Made by a program: the position numbers and the translations under genes. Shown here in pieces: positions 31,805 to 40,059 of a stretch of 64,000 nt of DNA (its first letter is position 1; every line of letters starts with the position of its first letter). The stretch comes from UBA4421 sp002470275. Its GTDB lineage: Bacteria; Pseudomonadota; Gammaproteobacteria; Pseudomonadales; Azotimanducaceae. Location: positions 1 to 64,000 of the forward strand of contig CAJXDR010000006.1 of assembly GCA_913052345.1 (NCBI GenBank), given 5' to 3'. The notes under the pieces were generated by a model. That model made no database searches, was not told the DNA's origin, and was given only the letters and a program-made list of their open reading frames with translations.

Positions 31805-33067
31805 GTGGAGGTAGAGAAGCAATCGATCTGGGAGGTATTGCGCGATCGGCGCATGCTGATTTGTGTCGGGCTTGGCCTTGCCTCGGGCCTGCCCCTTTAT
31901 CTGCTGCTCCAGTTGGTGCCCTTTTGGCTGCGCCTGGAGGGCGTTAGCCTGACGGTCATTGGCTTAGTCTCTCTGGCCCAAGTCCCCTATTCCCTTAAGT
32001 TTCTATGGTCTCCGTTGCTGGAGCGATATCAGGTAACCACACTGGGGCGTCGCCGCGGGTGGATGTTGCTCACCCAGGGGAGCCTTATTTTATGTATCGC
32101 GGCCCTCGGATGGCTGCGACCCACCTCAGACATCTACCTGCTCTTTGCCCTCACGCTGGCTATCGGGGTTTTTAGCGCCACCCAAGACATCGTGATCGAT
32201 GCCTTTCGTCGAGAGATTTTAGAAACCGACGGCGAGCTGGCGTTAGGCAATACTATCCATGTTCAGGCTTACCGAGTGTCGGGCTTTATACCGGGCTCCC
32301 TGGGCTTCATTCTGGCGGGGCAGTACAGCTCTGAATTGAACTTTGCGGTGATGGCCGCCTTCATGAGCCTCGGCTTGATCCTCACGCTGTTGCTGAGGGA
32401 ACCTCAGACCGGCGTCGCACCGCCGACAAATCTGCGAACCGCAGTGACCCTTCCCTTTGTGGAATTTTTTCAGCGTCGCGGAATTGGTGCTGCTTTATTG
32501 ATGCTGGCTTTCATGGCGCTTTATAAGCTGGGCGATAACATGGCAACGGCCCTTGCCTCTCCCTTTTACGTAGACTTGAAATTTGATCCAGTGGTCATTG
32601 GCGTGGTGGTGAAGAATGCCGCTTTTTGGCCAGCGATTGTGGGGGCTTTTCTCGGGTCTATGGTCATTTTTCGTATTGGCATCAATCGCGCGCTCTGGGT
32701 TTTTGGTTTTTTACAGTGGATTACCATTTTTGGGTTCGTTTGGTTGGCGGCAGCGGCGACGCCGGAAATTTGGATGCTCTCCATAGTTATTGGCGCTGAG
32801 TATTTAGGAGTGGGTATGGGCACCGCAGCCTACGTGGCCTTCATTGCACGAGAAACATCGCGCGTCGCCGTGGCCACCCAGCTTGCTCTTTTCACGGCCC
32901 TTGCGTCGACGCCGCGTCTCGTTACCGGGGCAGTGAGCGGCATCATCGTGGACAGTATGGGGTGGGTGGATTTTTTCTGGCTCAGCGCTGGGCTGGCCAT
33001 ACCGGGGATGCTACTGCTGATCTGGGTCGCTCCCTGGAATGGGCAACAAGCGCCATCGGTGTCTTGA
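31805..33067 (+). CDS. AmpG-like MFS permease (muropeptide transporter family)
   Basis: A 420-residue, 12-helix permease. The AmpG signature is clear at the start: L-G-x-A-S-G-L-P-L-Y-L, W-L-R-L-E-G-V-S-L-T-V-I-G-L, Y-S-L-K-F-L-W-S-P-L-L-E-R. A second hallmark is A-T-Q-D-I-V-I-D-A-F-R-R-E. AmpG imports GlcNAc-anhydro-MurNAc-peptides for recycling; with AmpD nearby this role is likely. GTG start at 31805 is the only reasonable one although the ribosome-binding site is weak. The last 57 bases overlap the convergent alkyltransferase-like gene. Confidence 0.88.
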   Translation: MEVEKQSIWEVLRDRRMLICVGLGLASGLPLYLLLQLVPFWLRLEGVSLTVIGLVSLAQVPYSLKFLWSPLLERYQVTTLGRRRGWMLLTQGSLILCIAALGWLRPTSDIYLLFALTLAIGVFSATQDIVIDAFRREILETDGELALGNTIHVQAYRVSGFIPGSLGFILAGQYSSELNFAVMAAFMSLGLILTLLLREPQTGVAPPTNLRTAVTLPFVEFFQRRGIGAALLMLAFMALYKLGDNMATALASPFYVDLKFDPVVIGVVVKNAAFWPAIVGAFLGSMVIFRIGINRALWVFGFLQWITIFGFVWLAAAATPEIWMLSIVIGAEYLGVGMGTAAYVAFIARETSRVAVATQLALFTALASTPRLVTGAVSGIIVDSMGWVDFFWLSAGLAIPGMLLLIWVAPWNGQQAPSVS

Positions 33068-33346
33068 TTCGACACGGCTGCCTCGGAAAGTCACCCCCTC
33101 AGCAGCCAGGAGCTGTCGCTGTTTTGCCATAGCGTTTGAGTCGCGCTGAGCCAGCTCTAGCGTTGCTTTGACCACTCGATGCCAGGGTAGGCGGGTGTCT
33201 TTAGGCAGTTGGCTTAGGGTCTTACCCACGAAACGGGCGTAACCCGGAAGCTGGGCAAGGTTCGCCACCTGGCCGTAGCTCGCCACAAAGCCCTCAGGAA
33301 TTTCGGCGACCACCCGCCATATTCTTTCCGCTTTGTCATCGGTCAC
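33011..33346 (-). CDS. Alkyltransferase-like protein (ATL), catalytic Cys replaced by Trp
   Basis: A 111-residue homologue of the C-terminal DNA-binding domain of O6-alkylguanine-DNA alkyltransferase. It has the helix-turn-helix V-A-S-Y-G-Q-V-A-N-L-A and R-F-V-G. The active-site motif P-C-H-R-V is P-W-H-R-V, so it cannot accept alkyl groups. This matches the ATL family (E. coli YbaZ type, P-W-H-R), which binds O6-alkylguanine, flips it out and recruits nucleotide excision repair. The C-terminal tail of about 30 residues runs over the end of the permease gene. The convergent overlap of 57 bases is unusually long but both frames are well supported. Confidence 0.93.
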   Translation of the reverse strand: MTDDKAERIWRVVAEIPEGFVASYGQVANLAQLPGYARFVGKTLSQLPKDTRLPWHRVVKATLELAQRDSNAMAKQRQLLAAEGVTFRGSRVESRHRWRLLPIPGSDPDQQ

Positions 33347-33438
33347 ACCGGCGTCCTCATGCGTACTTGTTAATAGAGGGTTGATTTGCGGAGGACCGGC
33401 CCCCAGTCTTTCTGTGCAACGGCAAAGGAGGGCAAAAA

Positions 33439-33924
33439 ATGCCCTGGCTTCTTTTATTTTTCCTCATGCCCATCCTGGAAATGTATCTGCTAATCGAGGT
33501 GGCTGGCTACATAGATGCGCTGCCCACCATCGGTTTGGTGATGCTTACCGCGGTGATCGGCGTCGCGCTGCTCCGCCAGCAGGGGTTGGCGACTCTGACT
33601 CGAGGGCTTTCTCGCCTGCAGGGGGGACAGCTACCGGCTATCGAGATGGCCGAAGGGGTGCTGCTTGCCGTGGCGGGCGCGCTGCTGATTACCCCCGGCT
33701 TCGTTACCGATAGCATCGGCTTCCTCTTCTTATTCCCGCCGAGTCGTGCCGCCGTGGCGCGATGGTTGATACAAAACGTTCAGGTTCAGGCTCGCTTCAC
33801 CACATCTGTTCACAACCGGCCTCATTCTCACCGCGCAGACCGACGCACTCAGCCCGTAGATGATGTGATTGAAGGCGAGGTTCTCAGTCGCAATGATTCA
33901 AAAAATGGACGAGAGTCGGATTAG
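33439..33924 (+). CDS. fxsA: FxsA family membrane protein
   Basis: A 161-residue membrane protein starting M-P-W-L-L-L-F-F-L-M-P-I-L-E-M-Y-L-L-I-E-V, the FxsA signature. The helices that follow include G-L-V-M-L-T-A-V-I-G-V-A-L-L-R-Q-Q-G and a G-A-L-L-I-T-P-G-F-V-T-D-S-I-G motif, then a hydrophilic tail of about 45 residues. E. coli FxsA overproduction relieves phage T7 exclusion by F; the normal role is unknown. AAAGGAGGG precedes the ATG. It sits directly upstream of groESL, as in E. coli and many relatives. Confidence 0.95.
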   Translation: MPWLLLFFLMPILEMYLLIEVAGYIDALPTIGLVMLTAVIGVALLRQQGLATLTRGLSRLQGGQLPAIEMAEGVLLAVAGALLITPGFVTDSIGFLFLFPPSRAAVARWLIQNVQVQARFTTSVHNRPHSHRADRRTQPVDDVIEGEVLSRNDSKNGRESD

Positions 33925-33943
33925 GCTTCTACAGGATCGCCTA

Positions 33944-33960
33944 AAAAGAGGCACTCTTTT
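33944..33960 (+). terminator. Weak hairpin after fxsA
   Basis: AAAAGAG-GCA-CTCTTTT gives a 7-base-pair A/T-rich stem ending in T4, 20 bases after the fxsA stop codon. It could separate fxsA from groESL, but the stem is weak. Confidence 0.4.
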
Positions 33961-33982
33961 GCCGATTTCGCATCATTTGGCC

Positions 33983-34010
33983 TTGAATCTGTCCTCACCA
34001 GCACTATTAT
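33983..34010 (+). promoter_or_regulatory. Candidate housekeeping promoter of groESL
   Basis: TTGAAT (33983-33988), a 16-base spacer and TATTAT (34005-34010) resemble a sigma-70 promoter. The start of transcription would be near 34017, placing the CIRCE element immediately after it, the usual layout for HrcA-repressed groESL. No sigma-32 consensus was seen. Confidence 0.55.
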
Positions 34011-34022
34011 TCCTCGCGTGAT

Positions 34023-34049
34023 TTGGCACTCTCAACGTGTGAGTGCTAA
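34023..34049. promoter_or_regulatory. CIRCE element (HrcA operator)
   Basis: TTGGCACTC, nine bases, then GAGTGCTAA. The CIRCE consensus is TTAGCACTC-N9-GAGTGCTAA, so there is one mismatch in 18 and the spacing is exact. It predicts HrcA repression of groESL and an hrcA gene elsewhere in the genome. Confidence 0.93.
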
Positions 34050-34149
34050 CGCTCAGGGGTAGTCGGCCGTTTTGTTGGAAGGCTTGAAGGGGAATCCGCC
34101 TCTGATAGGACTTAAATCTTTCTTGGAGCAACTGGGAGACCAAAGCGTA

Positions 34150-34440
34150 ATGAACATTCGACCCTTACACGACCGCGTTGTCGTGCGTCGGCTGGAAGAG
34201 GAAACCACCAGCGCCGGTGGCATCGTGCTTCCTGACTCGGCAACTGAAAAGCCCTCACAGGGCGAAATTTTGGCGGCAGGGCCCGGCAAGATGGCAGATT
34301 CCGGCGACGTCCGCCCACTCGACGTAAAGCCTGGCGATAAGATCATCTTTGGTCAGTACGCAGGCAGCACCGTGAAAATCGACGGCGAAGAACTGCTGAT
34401 TTTGAGCGAGAGCGAAATTTTTGGGGTTTTGGAGGGTTAA
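34150..34440 (+). CDS. groES: Co-chaperonin GroES
   Basis: A 96-residue protein, the standard length. M-N-I-R-P-L-H-D-R-V-V-V-R-R opens the family, followed by the mobile loop (E-E-E-T-T-S-A-G-G-I-V-L-P), G-x-G-K-M and the C-terminal E-L-L-I-L-S-E-S-E-I-F-G-V-L. It forms the heptameric lid of GroEL. ATG 34150 is chosen over upstream starts because the extra sequence lies in the leader. The leader carries a CIRCE element. groEL follows after 38 bases in the same operon. Confidence 0.98.
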   Translation: MNIRPLHDRVVVRRLEEETTSAGGIVLPDSATEKPSQGEILAAGPGKMADSGDVRPLDVKPGDKIIFGQYAGSTVKIDGEELLILSESEIFGVLEG

Positions 34441-34478
34441 ACCGTCCTAGCCGAAATTCAAGTTAAGAGGAAAAAGCG

Positions 34479-36116
34479 ATGAGCGCTAAAGATGTAAAGT
34501 TTGGAGATGATGCGCGCAGCGAGATGCTGGAGGGCGTCAACGTACTAGCGAATGCAGTGAAGGTGACCTTGGGACCAAAGGGTCGCAATGTAGTGCTAGA
34601 CAAGGCCTTCGGTGCCCCGACGGTCACAAAGGATGGGGTCTCAGTAGCGAAAGAGATCGAGCTGAAAGAAAAGTTTCAAAATATGGGCGCCCAGATGGTG
34701 AAGGAAGTCGCCAGCCAAACGTCCGATGAAGCCGGTGATGGCACCACCACGGCCACGGTTTTGGCACAGTCGATCCTTCAGGAAGGGCTTAAATCAGTAG
34801 CTGCGGGCATGAACCCAATGGACCTGAAGCGGGGCATTGACAAGGCGGTCACCGCGGCAGTTGAAGCCATCAGAGGCATGGCGACCCCTTGCGAAGATTC
34901 CACAGCTATCGCTCAGGTCGGCACAATCTCAGCCAACAGCGACGCGGCTGTGGGCCAGATTATCGCTGAGGCTATGGAGAAGGTTGGAAAAGAGGGCGTC
35001 ATTACGGTTGAAGAGGGTTCTGGCCTAGAAAACGAACTCGACGTTGTTGAAGGCATGCAGTTCGACCGCGGCTATCTGTCCCCCTACTTCATCAACAACC
35101 AAGACTCTATGGCGGCTGAGCACGAAGACCCCTTCATCTTGCTCTGCGACAAGAAAATTTCAAACATTCGCGATTTGCTACCGGTGCTTGAAAACGTTGC
35201 CAAGGCGGGCCGTCCTCTGGTCGTGATCGCTGAAGACATCGAAGGTGAGGCGCTGGCTACCTTGGTTGTGAACAACATGCGCGGGATCGTTAAGGTTGCA
35301 GCAGCGAAGGCGCCTGGCTTCGGTGATCGTCGAAAGGCCATGCTGCAGGATATCGCTACTCTGACCGGAGCTACCGTGATCTCTGAAGAGGTGGGTTTGA
35401 CCCTGGAAGGCGCGACCCTAGAAGACTTGGGAACGGCCAAGCGGGTTTCTTCAACGAAGGAAAACACTACTATCGTTGACGGTGCCGGAGACAAGGGCGA
35501 CATCGAAGGTCGGATCAAGCAGATCCGTCAGGAGATCGAAGATACGTCATCTGACTATGACCGCGAAAAGCTTCAGGAACGCCTGGCCAAGCTGGCCGGC
35601 GGCGTTGCCGTGATCAAGGTGGGTGCCCCCACCGAAGTTGAGATGAAGGAAAAGAAAGCCCGCGTCGAAGATGCTCTGCATTCAACCCGCGCCGCCGTTG
35701 AGGAAGGCGTGGTGCCGGGTGGTGGCGTGACTCTGGTTCGCGCAATCGCCGCAGCAGAAAGTGCGGTGGGCGAAAACGAAGACCAGAACGTGGGTATCGC
35801 GCTGGCCGTTAGGTCGATGAGTTCGCCGCTGCGCCAGATCGCGGTGAATGCTGGTGTTGAGGGTGCCGTGGTACTCGATAAGGTTATGGCGCTTTCCGGT
35901 AACGAGGGCTACAACGCTGCAACAGGCGAATATGGAGACATGCTGGCCATGGGTATTTTGGACCCAGCCAAGGTGACCCGTACGGCCCTGCAGGCGGCCT
36001 CCTCTGTGGCGGGTCTCATGATCACCACCGAGGCCATGGTCAGCGAACTACCTGCTGATGATGCGGCCCCGGCAATGCCTGGTGGCGGCATGCCAGATAT
36101 GGGTGGCATGATGTAG
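34479..36116 (+). CDS. groEL: Chaperonin GroEL
   Basis: A 545-residue chaperonin with all landmarks: V-K-V-T-L-G-P-K-G-R-N-V-V-L-D, G-D-G-T-T-T-A-T-V-L-A at the ATP site, the apical domain, A-A-V-E-E-G-V-V-P-G-G-G and the C-terminal Gly-Gly-Met tail (P-G-G-G-M-P-D-M-G-G-M-M). It forms the tetradecameric folding chamber with GroES. AAGAGGAAAAAGCG precedes the ATG. A strong terminator follows 25 bases after the stop codon, ending the groESL operon. Confidence 0.99.
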   Translation: MSAKDVKFGDDARSEMLEGVNVLANAVKVTLGPKGRNVVLDKAFGAPTVTKDGVSVAKEIELKEKFQNMGAQMVKEVASQTSDEAGDGTTTATVLAQSILQEGLKSVAAGMNPMDLKRGIDKAVTAAVEAIRGMATPCEDSTAIAQVGTISANSDAAVGQIIAEAMEKVGKEGVITVEEGSGLENELDVVEGMQFDRGYLSPYFINNQDSMAAEHEDPFILLCDKKISNIRDLLPVLENVAKAGRPLVVIAEDIEGEALATLVVNNMRGIVKVAAAKAPGFGDRRKAMLQDIATLTGATVISEEVGLTLEGATLEDLGTAKRVSSTKENTTIVDGAGDKGDIEGRIKQIRQEIEDTSSDYDREKLQERLAKLAGGVAVIKVGAPTEVEMKEKKARVEDALHSTRAAVEEGVVPGGGVTLVRAIAAAESAVGENEDQNVGIALAVRSMSSPLRQIAVNAGVEGAVVLDKVMALSGNEGYNAATGEYGDMLAMGILDPAKVTRTALQAASSVAGLMITTEAMVSELPADDAAPAMPGGGMPDMGGMM

Positions 36117-36140
36117 TCCACTGGTTTTGCATCGAACAGA

Positions 36141-36168
36141 AAAGCCCGGCTTCGCCGGGCTTTTTTTT
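36141..36168 (+). terminator. Rho-independent terminator of groESL
   Basis: AAGCCCGGC-TTC-GCCGGGCTT forms a 9-base-pair stem followed by a run of T residues to 36168. This is a classical terminator. Confidence 0.95.
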
Positions 36169-36275
36169 GTCCTCAAATCCCGGACGGCACTTGCTACGGG
36201 GCGCTTTCGGACTGGTAGGGCGGGGTACGATTAGCTATCCTTCCCAGCATCTAAACGACTGAGTAGGGGACACCA

Positions 36276-36926
36276 ATGGAAGCTGCGGTACTCGATTATC
36301 TGGCACGATTTAGCCACGTATTATTCGGCATAACCTGGATCGGTCTGCTGTATTACTTCAATTTCGTGCAAACGGAATATTTCAAGGAAGCGGAGCCCAG
36401 TGCTCGGGTAGACGCTTTCTCCAAGTTGGCTCCGCGTGCCCTGTGGTGGTTTCGCTGGGCGGCGATGCTCACCTTCATCACTGGATTGGTTCTTTTGTAT
36501 CCCCGACATACTGGACTCACCGCGGACATCACCGTGGGAGCAACTATGGCAACGCTGATGTTCCTAAACGTTTGGCTCATTATTTGGCCAAACCAAAAAA
36601 TCATAGTGGAATCTAATCAAGCAGTCGCAGCGGGTGGGGAAGCAAACCCAGACGCCGCTGCAGCAGCGCCAAAGGCCGCTCTAGCGTCACGCACGAATAC
36701 CCTGTTCTCCATTCCCATGCTTTACTTCATGGGTTCTAGTGCCCACCTGCCCAGCGGCAGTATGAGCGGGAATATGACTGCGGTGCTGATTGCGCTGGCG
36801 ATCGTCGCAGCGCTAGAAGCCAATGCAATTTATGGCAAGCAGGGGCCGCTAACAACGGTCCGGGGCGTGATCATTTCTGGCTTTGTGCTCACCGCAGTCC
36901 TGGTCGCCATTCTTTGGCTGATCTAG
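36276..36926 (+). CDS. PuuD-like (urate hydroxylase N-terminal domain) membrane protein
   Basis: A 216-residue membrane protein with about six helices. It matches the membrane domain of PuuD-type urate hydroxylases: R-F-S-H-V-L-F-G-I-T-W-I-G-L-L-Y-Y-F-N-F-V-Q and P-R-A-L-W-W-F-R-W-A-A-M-L-T. The cytochrome c domain (C-x-x-C-H) of full PuuD enzymes is absent. An Ala-rich loop (about residues 118-138) replaces part of the cytoplasmic region. Urate oxidation is therefore uncertain. AGGGGACACC precedes the ATG. It is flanked by terminators on both sides, hence monocistronic. Confidence 0.85.
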   Translation: MEAAVLDYLARFSHVLFGITWIGLLYYFNFVQTEYFKEAEPSARVDAFSKLAPRALWWFRWAAMLTFITGLVLLYPRHTGLTADITVGATMATLMFLNVWLIIWPNQKIIVESNQAVAAGGEANPDAAAAAPKAALASRTNTLFSIPMLYFMGSSAHLPSGSMSGNMTAVLIALAIVAALEANAIYGKQGPLTTVRGVIISGFVLTAVLVAILWLI

Positions 36927-36970
36927 GTCCAGGCCACAGACGAGGTGCGAGCGCCTAAACGCTAAAACTG

Positions 36971-37004
36971 AGCCCGGACGAGGACCTTGTCCGGGCTTTT
37001 TTTT
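36971..37004 (+). terminator. Rho-independent terminator of the PuuD-like gene
   Basis: AGCCCGGAC (36971-36979) pairs with GTCCGGGCT (36989-36997) around a 9-base loop, followed by T residues to 37004. Confidence 0.93.
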
Positions 37005-37109
37005 GCCTCGTCGAGCGCCTGGGAGAAAGCGTTTGGGATGTTTCGCTTTGTTGCCAATCCTTCATATACTGAAGTGTCCCAGCAAGCAGAATAAACGACG
37101 ATCGAATCC

Positions 37110-37859
37110 ATGAGCGAACCCTCAGAAGACGCACTCTCAACCCAAGGTAGCGGCCGATATCGGTCAGGAAACGCACGCCGCGCGCCCCCATCGGGACGCG
37201 GTGTTGGCACCACGCTGCTGCTTGCACTGTTGGCCGCAGGCCTCACGGGGGCAGGATGGTTTATTGTTAATCAGCAGCAACAGCTCGTATTGGAGCGTGC
37301 TCGCGTAGACGACGCCAACGTGCGCCTTGAGCGACTTGAAGAGCGGCTTATGGCTACGGACAGCGCGCTCAGCCAAGAGGGCCAGGATACGAAGCAGCAG
37401 ATTAATCTCTGGGAGTCGGAGATTCGCAAGCTTTGGGCTGTGGCAAATGAGCGCAATCGCGGCTGGATCAAGGAAAATCAGGCTCAGCTCAAGAAAATTA
37501 ACGGGACCATGGACGGCATCGAGGCGAGCAGTCGTGACCTGGGGGCTGCCGTAGGGCGTCTGGAGTCAGCGTTTGAGGTGCAGCAACAGCTGGTCGATCA
37601 ATTGACCTCCATTGAGCTACAGGTGCAGCAGCTCGTCAGAGCCCAGCGCGACCTGGTGGATGACGTCAATGCTGCCAATCAGGGGTTGGCTCGAGTGAAT
37701 ACAAGCCTGGGTGTGGATGTGAAAGACAACTCCGAGGCCGTCGCAGCCTTTGACGGGTATCGCCTTGCCGCCAACAAGCGGCTGGCCGAGCTCGAGAAGA
37801 GATTGGCCCGCCTTACAGAACAGGTGCAGCCAGTACCGGTAACGCCACAGCCCCAGTAG
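37110..37859 (+). CDS. Membrane-anchored coiled-coil protein, function unknown
   Basis: A 249-residue protein. A disordered basic N-terminus (about 1-32) precedes a single membrane helix (about 33-53), then a long periplasmic coiled coil (about 56-240, dense in Gln, Glu, Leu and Arg in heptads), ending in a Pro-rich tail. The topology is that of envelope-spanning or cell-division accessory proteins, but no family was recognised. Its stop lies 6 bases before the end of the convergent acyltransferase gene. Confidence 0.75.
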   Translation: MSEPSEDALSTQGSGRYRSGNARRAPPSGRGVGTTLLLALLAAGLTGAGWFIVNQQQQLVLERARVDDANVRLERLEERLMATDSALSQEGQDTKQQINLWESEIRKLWAVANERNRGWIKENQAQLKKINGTMDGIEASSRDLGAAVGRLESAFEVQQQLVDQLTSIELQVQQLVRAQRDLVDDVNAANQGLARVNTSLGVDVKDNSEAVAAFDGYRLAANKRLAELEKRLARLTEQVQPVPVTPQPQ

Positions 37860-37865
37860 CCGCGA

Positions 37866-38777
37866 CTAAGCGCTGCAGGTGACCCGCTGCGCGTCTTTCT
37901 GCAGGGTGCTTAGTCGTGCGTCTTTGTCATGCCAAATGGATTTCACCCACTGCGCGACCTCACTCTTGTGCTCGCTCGCTTGGCCGAACTCGGGTATCGC
38001 GTGTTGGCGGATATCGATTTGCACGCGTTCGCACTGACCTTTAAGAAAGCCCCAGAAGGTCGGTGCCCCATCCGGGTAGTGGATGGTGACATCCACCAGG
38101 CGATGCAGATTTCCTTCCATGCCCTGGAGTATATAGTCGATGCCGCCAGCCTTTGGTCGCAGAAGGTTGGTAAATTCACTGGCCTGGCGCTGGTGTTTTT
38201 CCTTGGTGAGGCGCGTACCCTCCACAAAGTTGAGGATAGAGGTGGGGTGATTTTTGAATCCCTCGCAGGCCGCAAGAACACTGTCGCGGTCGGCATGGCG
38301 CAGGCTTGGGTCGGCCTTAATCTGGGCTCTGCTGACCCGTTTGACATAGGGGAAGCCAAGCGCGTGCATGGCGATGCCCACGAAAGGAATCCAAATAAGC
38401 TCGGCCTTGGTGAAAAATTTTAGCGGTGGGATTCTGTCCAGCAGGACGGTTTGTAAGATCAGGATGTCAGTCCAAGATTGGTGGTTGGAGATCACCAGAT
38501 ACCAATGCTCGGGGGACACTTCCTCTGGCTGGGACCAGGTTACCTGCAAATCGACTAAGGCCAGGCGTTTGATCATCCATCGGTTGGAACGGGTCCACCA
38601 GATGATGATCCGATCCATTCGACGCTGGATTTTCGACCGAGTGGCCCCTCGGGAGAGAGACTTTTGCAGCGTCCAGAGGCCGAGCACGAGGCTAACGCTG
38701 ACGGTGGTAAGGAAGATTGAAATGCTAGCTAGAATTCCGGTGATAACCTGCATCTTGGTATGAGTACCCTTTTCCAT
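37866..38777 (-). CDS. Lysophospholipid acyltransferase family protein (PlsC-like, YihG type)
   Basis: A 303-residue membrane acyltransferase. An N-terminal helix (about 9-37) precedes the LPLAT domain with the catalytic H-x4-D (N-H-Q-S-W-T-D, His99 and Asp104), a K-R-V-S segment and F-V-E-G-T-R, the glycerol-phosphate-binding motif. The overall arrangement resembles E. coli YihG, which makes minor phospholipid species. It probably acylates lysophosphatidic acid or a related lipid at the inner membrane. ATG 38777 is used; ATG 38753 is equally possible. Confidence 0.9.
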   Translation of the reverse strand: MEKGTHTKMQVITGILASISIFLTTVSVSLVLGLWTLQKSLSRGATRSKIQRRMDRIIIWWTRSNRWMIKRLALVDLQVTWSQPEEVSPEHWYLVISNHQSWTDILILQTVLLDRIPPLKFFTKAELIWIPFVGIAMHALGFPYVKRVSRAQIKADPSLRHADRDSVLAACEGFKNHPTSILNFVEGTRLTKEKHQRQASEFTNLLRPKAGGIDYILQGMEGNLHRLVDVTIHYPDGAPTFWGFLKGQCERVQIDIRQHAIPEFGQASEHKSEVAQWVKSIWHDKDARLSTLQKDAQRVTCSA

Positions 38778-38865
38778 CAGCCCAGCGAGATGTCGCCTTC
38801 TGGGCTGGGCCTATCAAAAATTGGCGACCGAATATAAATATACTGGTTTAGATCGCGGAAAATCT

Positions 38866-40059
38866 ATGACCGAAATGCCAACGGATACACAGAATGCCAC
38901 GAAAATTGGGGTGTTTTGGCGTCGCAAGGTTACCTCCGGGGCCGTCATTGGGATTTGCATCCTTTGTCTGGCGGGGTGTGACAGCCTTTACTTCTATCGA
39001 CAGGCAGCAGGCGGCCAGCTGAGCTTGCTGCTTGGTGGGGAATCCGTCGCCAAACTGCTGGACAGTGAGCATCTGACGCCGGAACGACGACGGCAGTTGC
39101 TTCATGCACAGAGCATTCTGCGTTGGGGTGAGCAGACGATGAGCCTTCCGAGCAAGGGTAATTACGGTCGGTTCGTTGAGCTGGAACGCGAACATGTTCT
39201 GTGGAATGTCTTTATCAGTCCTAAACTCGCCTTCCATTCGGACAGCTTCTGTTATCCCTTAGTCGGCTGTGCGCCTTATCGGGGGTTCTTTGAGGAATCC
39301 GTGGCGCGGTCCTTCGCTGACCGCTACCGTCTCCAGGGGTTTGATACCTATGTGGGTGCTGTGGACGCCTATTCGACGCTGGGTTGGTTCCGCGACCCGC
39401 TACTCAGCAGCTTTATCGACTACCCTCCTCCTGCCCTGGCTCGCCTGCTGCTGCATGAATTGGCGCATTCAAAAATTTGGATTAGCGGCGATGTTGCCTT
39501 CAACGAATCCTTCGCCAGCTTTGTTGGCGACAAGGGCGCCAGCCAGTGGAGTGCGGCGAACGCTATTGCCTACCCGCCCGAGTTTGAGGATCGGCGTCAG
39601 GCCTGGCGGGCCTTCGTGGATTTTGCACTGGCGATAAGGCATACATTGGGGGACTTATACCGGCAGCCGGATTTGAGTGAGGCGCAGCGCTTGGCGGAAA
39701 AGACGAAGTTGTTGAACCGGGCCCGGGCTTGTTATCAGGTTCATCGAGATCAGCTGGGGGGCGGACGTTTTGATGGGCTAATGGGCGATGGCCTGAACAA
39801 TGCGCTCTTGCTGTCCCTCAGTACCTATGAGAACTGGCAGCCAGTTTTCAAGCAGCTCTTCCAGGAGGCAAATGAAGATTGGCAGGCGTTTTTTCTAGCG
39901 GTAGAAAATCTGGCGCAAGGGCCAGACCAACAGCGGGCTGCCCAGCTGGTGGCGCTGAGGCGAAAGGCCCTAGGAGAGCAACAGGAAGCAGCAGAGGCTG
40001 ATGATCACAACCCCCAGACAGTTCAATGCGAAGCCCTCTCTGACCATACTCTGAATTGA
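38866..40059 (+). CDS. Predicted aminopeptidase lipoprotein (DUF2265)
   Basis: A 397-residue protein with a lipoprotein signal (L-A-G-C) and the zinc-peptidase motif L-L-H-E-L-A-H-S-K-I-W, followed by N-E-S-F-A-S-F-V, in which the Glu is the likely third ligand. F-I-S-P-K-L, V-G-C-A-P-Y-R-G and Y-S-T-L-G-W-F-x-D-P-L-L-S are typical of the DUF2265/COG4324 family of predicted aminopeptidases. Its action is probably in the periplasm on peptides. ATG 38866 is used. Its 3' end overlaps the end of the SLC13 permease gene by 90 bases. Confidence 0.9.
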   Translation: MTEMPTDTQNATKIGVFWRRKVTSGAVIGICILCLAGCDSLYFYRQAAGGQLSLLLGGESVAKLLDSEHLTPERRRQLLHAQSILRWGEQTMSLPSKGNYGRFVELEREHVLWNVFISPKLAFHSDSFCYPLVGCAPYRGFFEESVARSFADRYRLQGFDTYVGAVDAYSTLGWFRDPLLSSFIDYPPPALARLLLHELAHSKIWISGDVAFNESFASFVGDKGASQWSAANAIAYPPEFEDRRQAWRAFVDFALAIRHTLGDLYRQPDLSEAQRLAEKTKLLNRARACYQVHRDQLGGGRFDGLMGDGLNNALLLSLSTYENWQPVFKQLFQEANEDWQAFFLAVENLAQGPDQQRAAQLVALRRKALGEQQEAAEADDHNPQTVQCEALSDHTLN

